Assembly: GCA_025449115.1 (NCBI GenBank)
Contig: JAHLKC010000037.1
Span: 124,001-188,000, forward strand
Direction: 5' to 3'
Origin: Chytridium lagenaria
Taxonomy: Eukaryota; Chytridiomycota; Chytridiomycetes; Chytridiales; Chytridiaceae
DNA length: 64,000 nucleotides
In this document: positions 33,576 to 46,584 of the stretch, piece after piece
Position numbering within the stretch: position 1 is the first letter of the stretch
Layout: each line of letters begins with the position of its first letter
Made by a program: the position numbers and the translations under genes
The notes under the pieces: model-generated
What the model was told of the DNA's origin: nothing
The model's input: only the letters and a program-made list of their open reading frames with translations
Databases searched by the model: none

Positions 33576-36212
33576 CACCGAACTGGTCAGAGCACCGAAG
33601 GGAAAGGTCAGAATGGATTGAACAAAGAAAAATTAAGATTGACAGCAACAGATGGCGTATAAATTAAATGTATATTAAAGTAACGAAAAGGAATGAGTGG
33701 AGGGGAAAGGAGTGGAAAGGGTGGGAAGAAAAGGAAGGTTGGGAGAGAGGGAAGGGCGAAACCAAGTAGGTAGCAGCTGTGAATACGAAAACCAACACTC
33801 GAATCCACTGCCGCAGCCGGATGATCCCAATGCCATACTCCCTCTCCGTCTTCATTGACCTCTTTCGCCTATCACTCAAATGCCCATTCTCTATCCAATA
33901 CAACAATCTCACATCGACGAACATCCGTCTCATCCATAGTTGACCACATGCAAACACACACACATACTCAGGCTGATGGTTGAAGAAGGAAAGGAAGCAA
34001 CCAGTGAAAGGTATGGTGAGGGGATCGGGGGTTATAAAAATCAATGTGTGATGCTCACCAGTTGAATTACAAAATCTGAAAGGAAACAGGGTAAAAAGAT
34101 GAAATCGGGGTTTCGATGGGCGGAGTATAAAGTGGTAAAGAGTTGTGATTGGGTAAAGTGAATGCTGTGAATTGGTTGGATGTCGGGAAATATCGGGTGA
34201 GGGAATGGGATGATGCGGATGAATGCGGAATGATGGGGAGGGGGCTGTGGTGGGAAAAAGCGAGGGAGAGGGGAAAACACCTCCACCTTTTATACCCAAA
34301 TCGTAACTACTATAAGAAGGGGGAGGAATGCTTTGATGACAATCCTTCTCTCCCTTCTTAATATTTACTTAATTCGCAAATTTTATTTGTTATATGTGAT
34401 TTGAATGAATTCAAAAAATAAAAAAAAAAAAAGAATTGGAAAATAAAAAAATAAAAATAATAAATTCATTCAAAATTCAATTAAGCGACGGAGAATTACC
34501 AATCCAACCAATCATCCAATTACACCGTCCCACTTACGCCAATGCGGTGGCGAGTTGTCTTGTCTCACAAAAACTCCGCTTCTCAATCCTCGTGTTTTGA
34601 CAATCCCACATTCCCGCCACAAGCCAATGAGCATGATATCCGCATGACCTCCAGCCAATGTCGTTAATTAAATAATGACGCATCCGAGGAATCGAATCAG
34701 GCAAGAAAAAGGAATAGGGAGACAAACACAAGGATAAACGGAAGAGGATCCACCCACAAAAAAAAAAAGAGAAAATCACGAGAACGCGAAAACCACGAAA
34801 ACACATACCTCCACAAAAAATCCATTCATTGGCTGAACGAATGCCTAGCCCTGATTGGCTATTCGGAAGACTCGGCTGAGACGGTGGAAATCTACTGATT
34901 CGATGACGGCCGATGGCAACGAGTTGTGAAGAAAAGAGTCACACGGCACCCTAATACGGAGAATCGGGTCTCATATCATTCTAAGAAAAAAGATGGTCCA
35001 TGAATAAGCCTAGCAGAAATACATCGAGAACACTTGGAATAGAATGTGAATAACTTGTTAAATGGATGGTGGGAACGACGAGGGAAGAACGTAGTGGAAA
35101 GCTAGAATCCGTGAGTAAACATCATCAGTGGCATAGCTTTTCCAAAGCAGACAAGACAAGGGAAATAAGCTATCCTTTATCGCAAAAGGAATGGCAACTA
35201 CTCCAATCTGTAGTCAAATACAGAAATGCCTCTGGCCTATTGCAATGTTCCGTACCGCAGGTACTTACCATGTATGCAGATGTTCAATGATCAACACCTG
35301 TCGGCCCACCTTCAAACACCTCGCCCACTCCACCGCCTCCTTCGCCACCCCACTCCTCACACTCCTTATGACTGACTGGCTGACCACGCACTCCTTGGAG
35401 AGAGGTACGCCGCAGTTCTGTTCAGTGATGGAGGTGAGAACTGGAGGGTGAAGAAGGCAGTAACAAGTAAAGGCGAGGTGTGGGTGAGGTCTCGAAGTAA
35501 AGAGGGGAGCAGTAGGCTGATGAGTGTGTGTGGGTGGATGAGGCAGGATTTCAATTCCTTTCATTCCTTCTGTCCTCCCCTTCAGCAACCCTCAACCACG
35601 AGTTGCTCACAAAAATAGGACACAGTGTTACACACGTGGACAATTCCATTTCTTTTTTTGACAATTCCTAATCAAATAAATAATAAATAACCTTTTTCCC
35701 CATCACGTCGAAACACGTCTAAACACTTGAAACATGGGGAGGGTTCATATTACCCATATTATTATCATGACGCAAAAAGGGTATGATATTAACGCGTTCG
35801 CCTTTGTAAATCTCAGGTAAAGACCAATATCTGCATTTCTTTTAACGTGTTTTGCGTGTATAAGAGCAAATTCTGGCAAACTCACTAAAAGCCGCAGTAG
35901 AAATAACGTACTTCCAATATTTTACGCAATGTCTCAATACCCAAGAACAATATAACTTTCTGTGCATTCTTTACTGTTAAAATATCACGTACTGGACGAT
36001 GTTTACAAGCGCAACTTTGAAGACAGGCGAGACAGTCCACATGGGACTTGGTATCAGTTACAGGACGTAAAGCAACTGCAGCGCTGCCAACAAAGACGCT
36101 ACCAAACAAGCTCTCTTTATTCATAATATACATATGATAAACTCTCGGATGCAGCACTAATTCCTCCCGTAAATCCCCACGATCTTGTAACAAGGATCTC
36201 CTTATTCTCTTG
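33576..36212. other. 2.6 kb intergenic region
   Basis: Divergent region between the BET-like gene and 6TM-1. Pyrimidine/purine-biased and A/T-run-rich (34370-34470). I see no convincing gene, RNA or repeat; several short frames look random. Confidence 0.55.
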
Positions 36213-38398
36213 CATGGCGACGGAAGGGTTTGGACCGCCCTCTAAGGTCTCACCACGGGGCAAGGTCAAGCTCGATCCGATCCCAACAACCTATCCAACC
36301 CCAAAAGTTTTCAACACAAGACGATGACCGAAGATTTAGCATCGCAGAACGTTTCTTAGGGGATCACTTGAACGATGACCACATACTGAATACTCTAAAT
36401 CGTTCGACAACTAAAAACCGACAAATTCCGAATGACGATGTCCTGAGTAAAGAGATACATCCCTGGATGGCTGTATTTAAGGACGGGAAAACTGAGAAGG
36501 AATTTCAGGTGTGCTCACAGCAGAATAGTATAGCTGAAATCAACACATAATCTGCAGGACCACATCAACATAAAATCTCGATACAGCAACTTCCTGAACC
36601 TCATCCTTATGACCTCCTCTATGTGGTATCTACGCAGTCATGGTCATCACCGTTTTCCGACCCGTATCAACTCAAGGTATCTTCACACTACTTCCATCCT
36701 TTAACTTCCAAAAAAAGATGCCATCTACTACTCGTCTCTTTGCATCAATAACGGCGCATTCGCTTTATTGGTTTGGTTTCTCCCGTTATCTGTTATACGA
36801 CGTATACAGAGGCCTTTAACAACCACCAGCGTATTAATCTCGCACGCGGCGTCGGTCGTGTGGTTTGACTTAAGGGTTCCGGGTTTGGTAAAATACCCCA
36901 GCATTTTCTATTTGTAACCATATTCTGGAAGATGGAAACCGTTCGGGCCTCACAGGGTGAAGTCTTTGAGCCACACATTTACGCAACCTATGCTGTAATG
37001 ATTTATTTCAGTATATGTCTTTTATCGCAAAGGTATAGGTGTTTGATTCTCCTGTTCCGTGCTTTCTGCGCATAAGGCCGATAACTCTTTAATAAACTTG
37101 AACAGCGTTGCATCAGGCCTAATCATCAGCGTCTTCGTCACCCTCGCACCTTGGTATACACCCGGATTAATTTCGCCGTGACTAACTCCACCTCTATCCA
37201 AGGCTCGTCATAGCCTACAGTATCCCCGTCTCAAACCCTATTCAAATCACCTCCCACCCCTCTTTCTACGGTTTGGCGTAAGTTACCCTTTGTTTTGGAA
37301 GTCATGTTTACACCATCAGTGCCCTGGCCGCCCTCTTTCAACTCCGCAACCGCGAATTTCGCGACAGACGAATCTACCAACTTGAACTCCAAACCGCCCA
37401 AAGAACCAATACCCCTCTCCCAACCATCACAGCAATGACGACCGATCAAATCTTCTCATTATCTCGCTCTCCTATCCCTGAAACCTCTAGAAAATGGATA
37501 GAGATTGTGTTGGTCGTTCTCAAAGACCGTAATTTGGCAACCTCGTATCGAATATGGAGACATAGCAATTTATGAGTCAAATGCGTGTTTCTTTATGCAT
37601 AGAAACTTTTCTCGGATTTCGTCAGCGCGTTTGTGGATGGGATAAGGTATGCCGCCAAAACTTTCTTCAATTCTTACAGCGAATAGTTTCTGCCAAGAAA
37701 GTTCAGCGCTACGTACGTCTCCAAGTTTATGCGGGAAGAAAGGCTTCTTGATACGTAGTATACGACTCGGAATAGCAGGATGGGTAGCTCTCTCAGCGAT
37801 CCTTAGTTTCACTCCGATCTTCACGAAACGACCTATCACGGCACAGGTTTTGTTGACGGTGTCGCAGACAATTCGAGGACTTGTAAGTAACTCATTCCCA
37901 ACATGAAGAAACTGAATCATTGGGTATAGGGATACGTGTAAGAGGAAATTTTATTTTACAATTAGACTAAATTCGATACAAGATACCTTTCAATGCTTAT
38001 ATCATCCTGGAATCCTACCGACTGGACTAGCATCATCATGAACGCGTAAGCCACCTCACCCCTCTCCATTTAACCACTTCTTCAGCTTCCTCGTCAACTC
38101 CGTCTTCAACAGCGTCGGACCCTGCGTCTTAACGATGCCCATGTTTCTCATTGAATCCCTCATCCTCCTCACCTCCTCCATCCTCTTCCGTATCGTCTTT
38201 GGGAACGGTCGGATATTCCTTTACGCCGGCCTGGTGATTGCGTTGTCGGCGGGTGCCGCGTATAATTATGTGATGGAGAAAACGGAGCAGAGGTTTTTTG
38301 CGTTGAGTCGGGGGATGAGGGAGGAGAAGGGGGGAGGGGGGGAGAAGAGGTTAGAGGTTGTAGAGGAGGGAAGGTCGAGTAAAGTGTTTCCAGTGTGA
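36213..38398 (+). CDS. 6-TM cyclase-like membrane protein, copy 1
   Basis: A polytopic membrane protein of unknown function. The N-terminus is polar, then HPWMAVFKDGKTEKEFQD, a motif of the kind (F.D..lE..F) found just before the 6-TM module of protist and chytrid purine cyclases. Several membrane segments follow (for example FALLVWFLPLSVI before RIQRPLTT, and YAVMIYFSICLLSQR). The linker LFQLRNREFRDRRIYQLEL is like the helical linker of cyclases. Instead of a catalytic domain there is a second hydrophobic half: SLCGKKGFLIRSIRLGIAG, WVALSAILSFTPIF, NSVFNSVGPCVLTM and LYAGLVIALSAGAAYNYVM. The C-terminus is polar (SSKVFPV). Several frame breaks and short introns make the exon chain uncertain. 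A paralog is at 41620-44121. Confidence 0.55.
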
Positions 38399-39071
38399 GA
38401 AATATACCTGATAGTGTAGAAGTATGTTTCTTTATTGGAATTTTTGTACAAGGTTGGCCATGGTTGAGACAGTTTAGCCGCGATAAGTCTGATAAAAACT
38501 TACCTTAGCGCTCGACAAAAGTTTACTAAGCTATAAAGAAACGCGAGGTGTCGGTGTTTACCACTTGGATATTGCAGAAAAACACTCCCCCCTCGTAATT
38601 TTCCAGCCTCTGCAACTCCCACGCTATCCCCACCTTCATCTGCTAAGCTCAATACCTCACGGTCCACGTTGAAAATCGAGTTTTCGTGCAAAAAGTGTCA
38701 GACCAGCGGTGTCAGACTGGCTACGATATAAGAAGTACCATTTTACTTAACCGTCATGCCGCTCAAAAAAGCACTACTTTTCCACGTCATCTTTCACCCT
38801 CCAAAATGCCATCATATCTTTTGAAAACGGAAAAGCAACATCTTCAAAACCATCTAGGCAGATTCAACAATGTGTGGAGTGATTAACAAAAAATTAGCTA
38901 AGACCCAATTTTCCTACGGAATTTTCTTACTGATTTTATATTAGACGAATGAAATAAAAAACCAGACAGGATATTTATTAATACAAAAGGCAAGACCATT
39001 TTTACCCAACCAAGATAATTGCGAATAAGTAAAAAAGAACCAAAAAAGAAAACACAAAGCTTAAGAATATT
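38399..39071. other. Intergenic, 673 bases
   Basis: Between the convergent 3' ends of 6TM-1 and RAD21. No recognisable feature. Confidence 0.6.
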
Positions 39072-41204
39072 TTACATAGCGCGAATCATGATATCTCCAA
39101 ATGGATTCCTCTGCTCAACGTCAATTGTGTTCCTTGTTTTGAGCACCAAAACTTCAAAAAAGAGTTTCGCAGCCTCCGATCTTCTCGCCTAGAAAAATAA
39201 TCAGACACTTCCCAGTTAATAGAAAATTACCCCAGCCGTGAGTTTGTTGAATGACACGTCAGTCTTGGCTTGTCTTCGTCCAAATGAAGCAAGGAAGTGA
39301 GTTTTAAAGGAGCGTCAGGAGAAGCGTCTCCGTTTTCTTGTGAATCTTGGGCTTCGATTTCGGGGGATCTCCTGTTGTCAGGAATCTCCGGCTCAACTTC
39401 GGGCGCAATATCAAGCTGGTGGGGAGCCTAATATTTATTGTCAGCACAAAACCTTGGCTGAATTTTGCAAACCTCAAGGTCACCCATCGAATCATCTGCG
39501 ACATTAATGTCATCGCCTGGGAATTTCAACACTACGCAACGGTTCCAAGAAATCCATTTCCACGTTCAAATCCACTTCTAAGTTCATATCAACTGTCAAA
39601 ATTAGAACTCCGTTTGCATACACAAATTTACCGTCTTCAGCTGCATCCTCCATAACGGGAGATCCCTTTCGTTTTTGAGAGGATCTGGGTGTTTCATTAG
39701 GCAACACAGATGCCGTACTTTCACGCCGAAGAACTTCGATGGGCTCGCCCTCGTTATCTATATCAGGCACAACGTCAACCTCAAACGCGAACAGAGACTG
39801 CAAATCCCAAGGATACTGGACGGTCGCCGAAAAGCCCTTTTCCGGAAGGCGGGAGCTCAGGGGGACAAAGCTATCCTAAAAAAAATTATTAGAGCGCGTC
39901 AAACAAAAGTTTACACCTTGAGCAAAAGATCGGTCGTATCTGCAATTTGAGTTCTGATGGCAGCGCTTGATAGCTCGGTTGTGTCATCAGCGGTAATCTT
40001 TCGACGTTTTACAGGCTTCTTCTTTTTAGCAGGCTTTTCGGTAACGGGAGATGGTGCTTCTGCAAACGAGTTAAAAGATACAAGGTGCGGGTACCAAACC
40101 TATCTCGGTGTCCTTTTGAACTTCGTTTTCAACTTCCTTATCTACAGCGACCTCATCTTCCACAAGAGGCTCATTGACACTGTAGCTATTGACGGAATGG
40201 TAAGAAAAACGCGAAATGGTATTTAATATAGGAAATAAAAAGTTAATTACTTTTCCTCAACGTCAAGAAGCGGAAAGTCTAACGGTCCAGTCGATATATC
40301 AGCATAACCAAAATTCAGAGGCTCAAAGTCATTGTTCTCTCCCTCCATGTGGGTGGGCTCGATAGGATTAACCTCCAAACCCATTTCCTCCAAGAGATAC
40401 TTTCCCCCATGAGCTTCAGGAAGCTTTAAATCGGCATCCTTGATCGATGGACTGTTCCTCATACTAACGTCTGCATCTCTCCTCATTTCAATTTCAGAGA
40501 TATGCGTCCGATCCGCCTCGTTCTCCATATCCCCAAAATCAAAGTTCAAGGCATCCGCATTTTCCGCTTCCAATTGTTGCGCATCCTCAGCGAGTAAATC
40601 GTCTTTTTCCCATTCCTTTTGAGCAAACGACTGGCTGTCCCTCAATGTAATCGGTGCTGCATTTTGACGAACAGGTCGGTCACTCAAAAATGCACTGGAG
40701 AAAAGTTAGGTGTGATGTGAGCACTCTATGTTACTTTATATCGAATGCAGGTTCTTGGAGTATGATGTCAAATTCGGTGATGGCATCGTTCAAAGTGATG
40801 GCTTGATAACTAGCAACTGCTTGTTCTTGCGGCATATCAACAATTCCAGGACGGAAAGCCTATCAGTCATAAGTTCACACGCCAGAATCTACGCCTGTAC
40901 CATCTTGATTTTCACAAGTGCTTCATTGCAATCTTCAAGAAGGTATCTCGCTTTTCTTGAGTAGATTCGAACGACACCCAACAGAAGCTGTCCGGACAAC
41001 CTCAAGGCCATAGGTTCATTCCCTTCTCCAACGATAGCGCCTGGAAGGATTCAGAAAATGGCATTTCCATGATAGCTTACCAACTGACGTCTGGATGTTT
41101 GTTTGGAGAAACTGGGACTTGCTGAGTTTCCGCTCCCAGTGGGCAGCGAGCCATACTTTGGCCAGCGACCCTTTCTTTGCAAGGACGCTCTCCGAATAGA
41201 ACAT
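39072..41204 (-). CDS. RAD21: Cohesin kleisin RAD21/SCC1
   Basis: The kleisin subunit that closes the cohesin ring between SMC1 and SMC3 and is cut by separase. The N-terminal domain is unmistakable: [38 protein letters not shown], then [20 protein letters not shown] and [17 protein letters not shown]. The middle is acidic ([20 protein letters not shown]) and poorly conserved, as in the family. The C-terminal winged helix ends [19 protein letters not shown] and [11 protein letters not shown], matching the SMC1-binding end. Short introns occur near 41085-41040, 39480-39430 and 39230-39190. A frame break near 39300 and one near 40900 probably reflect sequence errors. It is flanked by the two 6-TM paralogs. 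Confidence 0.92.
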
Positions 41205-41619
41205 TAAGGTTGTGCAACGACTGGAAAATGTCACCAAATCGACTTTGCCTTCCCTCGTCTGGACACCCCATGCAAGGAGGAGTCCCCATATATGCATGGT
41301 CCCCATCGGCGAGTTCGTATCCACAAGAGTATGGTTTGCCTATCGGATCCAGTGGAATGAGGATTTACATACAGACCCAATGCCAGTTGAGATACCACTT
41401 AAAAAAAAACTGTTAATGCTGCGGAGATTGGACGATCGCTAGGATTTACCCTAAGTTCCTTCTGATGTCTTAAGGGCTTATTAGAATTGAGTATAACTGG
41501 AGTGTATTTGGAATGTATCTTCTTAAGGAGGACATCTGTCGATTTGGGAATAGATGCAACCATCTGCAGAAGGTAGAACGGAAGTGCAGGGAATTGACAG
41601 CTATCCTACGTATCCTCCT
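41205..41619. other. Divergent promoter region RAD21/6TM-2
   Basis: A 415-base spacer between two start codons facing away from each other. No TATA box is evident. Confidence 0.5.
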
Positions 41620-44121
41620 ATGAAAGATGGTGGGTCTCGAAGCTGCGGTTCTATACTATATCCAATTCCGCAAGAAAAGATCCTCAAAAGGAGCTTTATC
41701 GAGAGCCATTGCGGGGCCAACCGAAATGCGTAAAGATTTTGCAGGAAAGCAAAGAGGATGACGACCAGAAAGATCAATATCGTTCGCTTGCATTTGAGGA
41801 CATCGCACCGTTTGATAGTGGAGGAGTTGAATTCATGTCGAACAAGCTCACTTCAAAGTTTAAATCCACAGCTATGTTTCGTAGCCGCGCCACGGTCTTC
41901 ACCACCAGCACAGATAATAATGGTCGAAAAAACTTGGCTGATAAAGTCAATATGATTCGAGCGATTGTCGATAGTGACCCTGCGCGTAAAGGTCTTGTAT
42001 ATATGGATGACGATGAGTGCACGGAAGATGGATTTGCTGCTGTAAATGAGATGCTGGCATCCGAGTCAATACATTTTTTGTGGGCACAGTTTAAAAACAA
42101 GAATTTGGAGAAGGAGTTTCATGTAAGCCCTTTTCCGCTAGTAGATTTGCCATTATTAATCTCAAAGACAAGCTTTATATCAATCGTCATTCGAGGAAAT
42201 TAAACATATCCCTACTTTTGCTCGCTATGTTGGCCTTTTTTGTTTACGCCTTTTCTGTTGCTCTTCTTCAGAAAGTTCATTATTGAAGGTACATAAGTAT
42301 CAATTTCTTACTGAGTCTAAAGCATACATTTGCAGACTTGGTGTATCAAGCATCTGTTGTTGTTACTTTTGGTTTATTTGCGCTTCTCGTGGCGTTCCTC
42401 CCAAGCTTCATAATGGATCGAATTCAAAGACCTTTGACGACTTTAGGGATTTTAGTTGTTTATTTTGAATCCCTTATATGGTTTCTGCGCGGCATTGACG
42501 ACAAAGTATGTCCACCTAAGTCCTCAATCATCTAAGTCCATCTTTTCAAAAAAGGTACAAGCAGCAAAGGATTCAAACAGCCGGGTTTTTGAGACCTATG
42601 TATCTGCGACATTTGTGGTTATGATATATTTTAGCATATGTTTGGCATCTCAAAGGTGAATTTTGCTTTGTTAATGTGTCTAACATTTCACCAAAGTCTT
42701 ATCTCTGGCTTCATAATCGCATCCTTAGTGTCATTCCTTGTATGGTGGTGTATCTTTATTATTCGTTGTTTAATACGTCTACAACGCTCAAACATATGTT
42801 AAAAGAAAATGTTAGGTTATCAGTAGCTTTCACAATCCCCGTTCGAAATCCTTTCGAAGTTTCCTCTCTTCTTTCATTTTACGGCTTTGTGTAGGTTTTC
42901 TTCGCTCGCAGTCCGAGTTCTACTAATTTATAAACAGATCCGTGACAGCACTTCTACAACTTCGCAATCAAGAATTTCGGTACCGACGTATCTTTCAGCT
43001 CGAAAAGTTCCTCGCAAATCGCGTTAACATACATATTTGCGACGTGGTCACAAAACCGACAGCCGAGCTGACGACTTTTATCCTGGATAAAGCTCAAATT
43101 AAAAGGAGAGGCGTTTTAGCCAAGGCTGAAGCTCTAGATTTGCCGAAATCAAACTTGATCAATTTTTCTTCTAGTTGGAATAATAATTTCGCAAGAGCAA
43201 CAGACCTTCATCAACACTCAGCTATTGGTTGTTTTAGATGACCCCGCCCGGGTGGAGGTATATAGCGCATGGAGACATTCTCAGTTCATTTGGCTTTGCA
43301 GGATCAATTTGATTCTCCAAATTCTCACGGATCTACAAGCGCTTTCTTGGATGTTTTCAGGTGTTGCGATTTTTTTATGCGTACAAAAAACTTACTGTTC
43401 CTTTTTTTATACAAAAGCTATTGCGATAAACATGAAGTCGGGAGTTCTCCAAGTCTCTGCGGGCAGAAGGGAAACAGCATTCGTACGGCTCGTCTCGCAA
43501 TTGCCGGAGTTCTCATTGTCGCAACAATACTAAGTTTCGCGCCGTTAATTTCAAAGAATCCCAATGCTGCCCAGGGTGTCTTGGCTGGATCTCAGACTAT
43601 CCGTGGACTGGGCTACATGTAATTGGACAGCAACATTGTTGCTTTCTTACAAGCGTTTTAGCTTTTTATTTTGGCATATTACTGTTTGGAATCCTACTGA
43701 CGGAACGAATATTCTCATGAATTCGTAAGGAGATCTTAATATTCCACTAAACGATCCAAAGCTTTTTGCTCAACAGTGTATTTACTTCCGTCGGTCCATG
43801 CGCATTGACGATGAAGATGTATTTCACAGAGGCACTGTTGTATTTATCGGCGGGTTTGCAGGGAAATGATACTTAAAGCACCAGCGGCGGATATCTTTTT
43901 ACGTTTCTCATTATTGCTCTGCCGGTCGGAGCAGCATATAATATTCTTATGGAAAGAATCGAGCAGCGCCTCTTTACTCTAGGGAAATCGGCGGTCGCTT
44001 ACTGATGCATGACGCGTGGATTGAAGAACATTGCGAGATTCCCAAAAACACAGCGGAGACAGCGGAGACAGCGGAGCCATTTGCATCAGGAAAGAAAGTC
44101 TTTCCGAGTCCCACAGAGTGA
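41620..44121 (+). CDS. 6-TM cyclase-like membrane protein, copy 2
   Basis: Paralog of the gene at 36213-38398. A polar N-terminus of about 150 residues includes AFEDIAPFDSGGVEFMSNK and IHFLWAQFKNKNLEKEFHD. The first membrane helix is ISLLLLAMLAFFVYAFSVAL, then VYQASVVVTFGLFALLVAF, RIQRPLTTLGILVVYFESL, FVVMIYFSICLASQR and PCMVVYLYYSLF. The linker ALLQLRNQEFRYRRIFQLEK matches copy 1. The second half has SLCGQKGNSIRTARLAIAG, VLIVATILSFAPLI, SVFTSVGPCALTM and LFTFLIIALPVGAAYN. One reading stops at 44005; bridging one base there continues through ETAETAEPFASGKKVFPSP to 44121, resembling the copy 1 end. The start codon is uncertain. No cyclase, kinase or channel signature is visible. Confidence 0.55.
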
Positions 44122-44374
44122 ATAAAATTTCAAATGGATAGCGTATCCGTCCGTCCTTCCTGAAACGATAACACACCGGAAAGATAAACCACCTGCTTAG
44201 ATCCACGGGGCTGTGGCACACAAACCGTCTTGATCATTATTGTCACGGTTGCAACCAGAAATTTGACATAACCTTTTTTGAGTTCCTCAGCCGACCCGCG
44301 AACGTGAATAAAGATAAAGAAGATTGCTCCATTTTTACGTAAAGTAATTTACGAACGAACGAACGAAGGAGCGG

Positions 44375-46418
44375 ATGGACCGTTCATCTCATAACGAAAG
44401 TCAACCTCTTTTGGGTTCAACCCAGGGATCCACATCTCTGGCACTCCAAATCGCAGTTCACGATTTAGGTCCAGAGCTTGGTTCGTGGCGGTCGCAGTGG
44501 TCATCATTGCTGGCGTCGTCAATGTGGTCCCGCTTTGGTCGGGCAGTCAGAAAACAGCCGGCTGTCCACAGTCTAAAGCAAGGGTCCCAAAGCTGCATCC
44601 AACATATCTCTGAGTGTGTTCGATGACGAGTCTTACCAGGTCTATTGCCGAGGTTTGACGTCTCTCTTGCTTTACCATGTTCTGATATCCTTCTAAAATT
44701 CGCAGCACCTCTCCGCCGTAGTTCAATTAGACACTGTCTCGTATGATGACCAATCTGAGAAGAAAGACATCCCATCCGGGCCTGGTTTTCTGCAGCTGCA
44801 TGATTACGTCAAAAAGACTTATCCACTCGTGTAAGTTATAGAGCCATTTTCTTTCAACCCGATTCGTTAACAAGACACTAGCCATGCCAACTTGAAGCGC
44901 CATGTGATCAACAAGTACTCTCTCCTGTATGTTTGGGAAGGCACTGAAAAGTCCGAGGCTCCGCTCATGCTTTGTGCTCACATGGACACCGTTCCTGTTT
45001 TAAACGAAACCATTGACCAATGGTCTCACGAACCGTGGTCAGGATTGATCGCTGACGGCTTCATCTGGGGTCGTGGTTCTTCCGATACTAAGAACACCAT
45101 GATTGCTATATTGGAGGCAGGGGAGGCTCTTCTTAAAGGAGGCTACAAACCCCGACGCACCGTCTTCTTTGCTTTCGGTCATGATGAGGAGGTTTCTGGC
45201 AACCAGGTGAGGGTGAGGCTAAAAGTAACGTGCTGATGGTTTTGAAGGGTGCCGGACATATCTCAAACTTTATGGTGAATGAATTAGGCCTTACGAAGAA
45301 GGTTGGGCTTATCGTAGACGAAGGCACACCTTTCCGCGAACTCTACGGAACTGAGTACGCACTTGTCTCGATCGCCGAAAAGGGATACTACAACGCCGAA
45401 GTCACCGTCCGCACGGGAGGAGGCCACTCATCTCTCCCACCTGACCATACCGCCATCGGTATACTTTCGGAATCCATTGTCACGCTCGAAAAAAACCCTC
45501 ACCCATTGACCCTCATCGATTCCAGCCCGATGCTGCAGACCCTACAATGCCTCTCTCATCACAGTACTAACATGGGATTCTCCCAAAAGTTTGCTATCAA
45601 CCGCGTTTGGCTATTCAAGTCACTCGTTCTCGCCGCTATGAGATCTCAACGCGAAATGAAATACCTCATGACGACTTCTCAAGCAGTGGATATCGTCAAG
45701 GGCGGCCATAAGGTCAACGCCTTACCCGAAGTCGCAACTACCGTTATCAACCACCGCATCGCGTTCGACTCCTCTTCAAGCGCTATTGAAAACCGCATCT
45801 TTAATCTATTAAAACCCGTGGCCTCCAAAAACGCCCTCAACATCACTCTCGTTCCCGCGAACACCACCTCATTGCCTGTCACTATCTCTGCAAATAACGC
45901 CATTGGGTCTATGGAAATCAAGACTTTTGGACATCCTCTTGAGCCATCACCTGTGAGCCCGACATTTGGGCACCCCGTTTGGGAGGTTCTTGCTGGAACA
46001 ATTAAACATGCTTTGGCCCCAAAGAACCCAAAAAAGTCTTTCGCAGTTACGCCTTTGTTGATGCCCGCGAACACTGACACGAAAAAATATTGGGTGTTGT
46101 CTGATAACATCTATCGTTTTGGTAAAAATCTAGCGTCTTTATCTGTCTTTTACCCTCCATTTCCCAGTCTTCTGCTATTCCTACCGTATATCGTGCCTTT
46201 TGAGTTTCCGTGATCTCCTGTTCTTTTTAAGCTCATTTCTTTCATGTATATGTCAGGTCCTTTCCGCTACGGAGAAGGAATCCACACAGTTGACGAAAAG
46301 TTACCTTATGATAGGTATTATTAACTTCATGACCACCTTTAATTAACTATGACTTTGCAGTCTCATCGAAGGTGTCAGATTCTTCCACGAACTTATCCGC
46401 AACTACGACGAAATGTAA
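44375..46418 (+). CDS. CPS1: Vacuolar carboxypeptidase S (M20), copy 1
   Basis: A zinc peptidase of family M20A (Gly-X carboxypeptidase), membrane-anchored and delivered to the vacuole. The N-terminal cytoplasmic stretch is MDRSSHNESQPLLGSTQG, then the signal anchor WFVAVAVVIIAGVVNVVPLW. Zinc and catalytic motifs: LMLCAHMDTVPVLN, IWGRGSSDTKNT, FAFGHDEEVSGNQ, VDEGTPFRE, GGGHSSLPPDH, GHKVNALPEV and GIHTVDEK. Introns: 44640-44705, 44831-44881 and 45207-45247, then one after YRFG and one after LPYD. It ends RNYDEM. Frame breaks occur near 44463 and 44612, both in the N-terminal region; the catalytic part is intact. The paralog is at 52934-55093. Confidence 0.92.
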
Positions 46419-46584
46419 AGTCGAGCCCCATCGTGATCCTAAACTTTAAACTCATATAATATATTCAATCAAGCATAACGCATTAGAATCTTTTTTATTT
46501 TGGGTACGCGCATGCACCAGGAGCCGGTGAAGAAAAATGACAAAAGAAAAGATATGATGAGTAGGACAAATATGGAGGACTTCC

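Noticed and set aside
44351..44368. Short CGAA repeat before CPS-1
   Set aside because: Only about four copies; too short to call a microsatellite or regulatory array.
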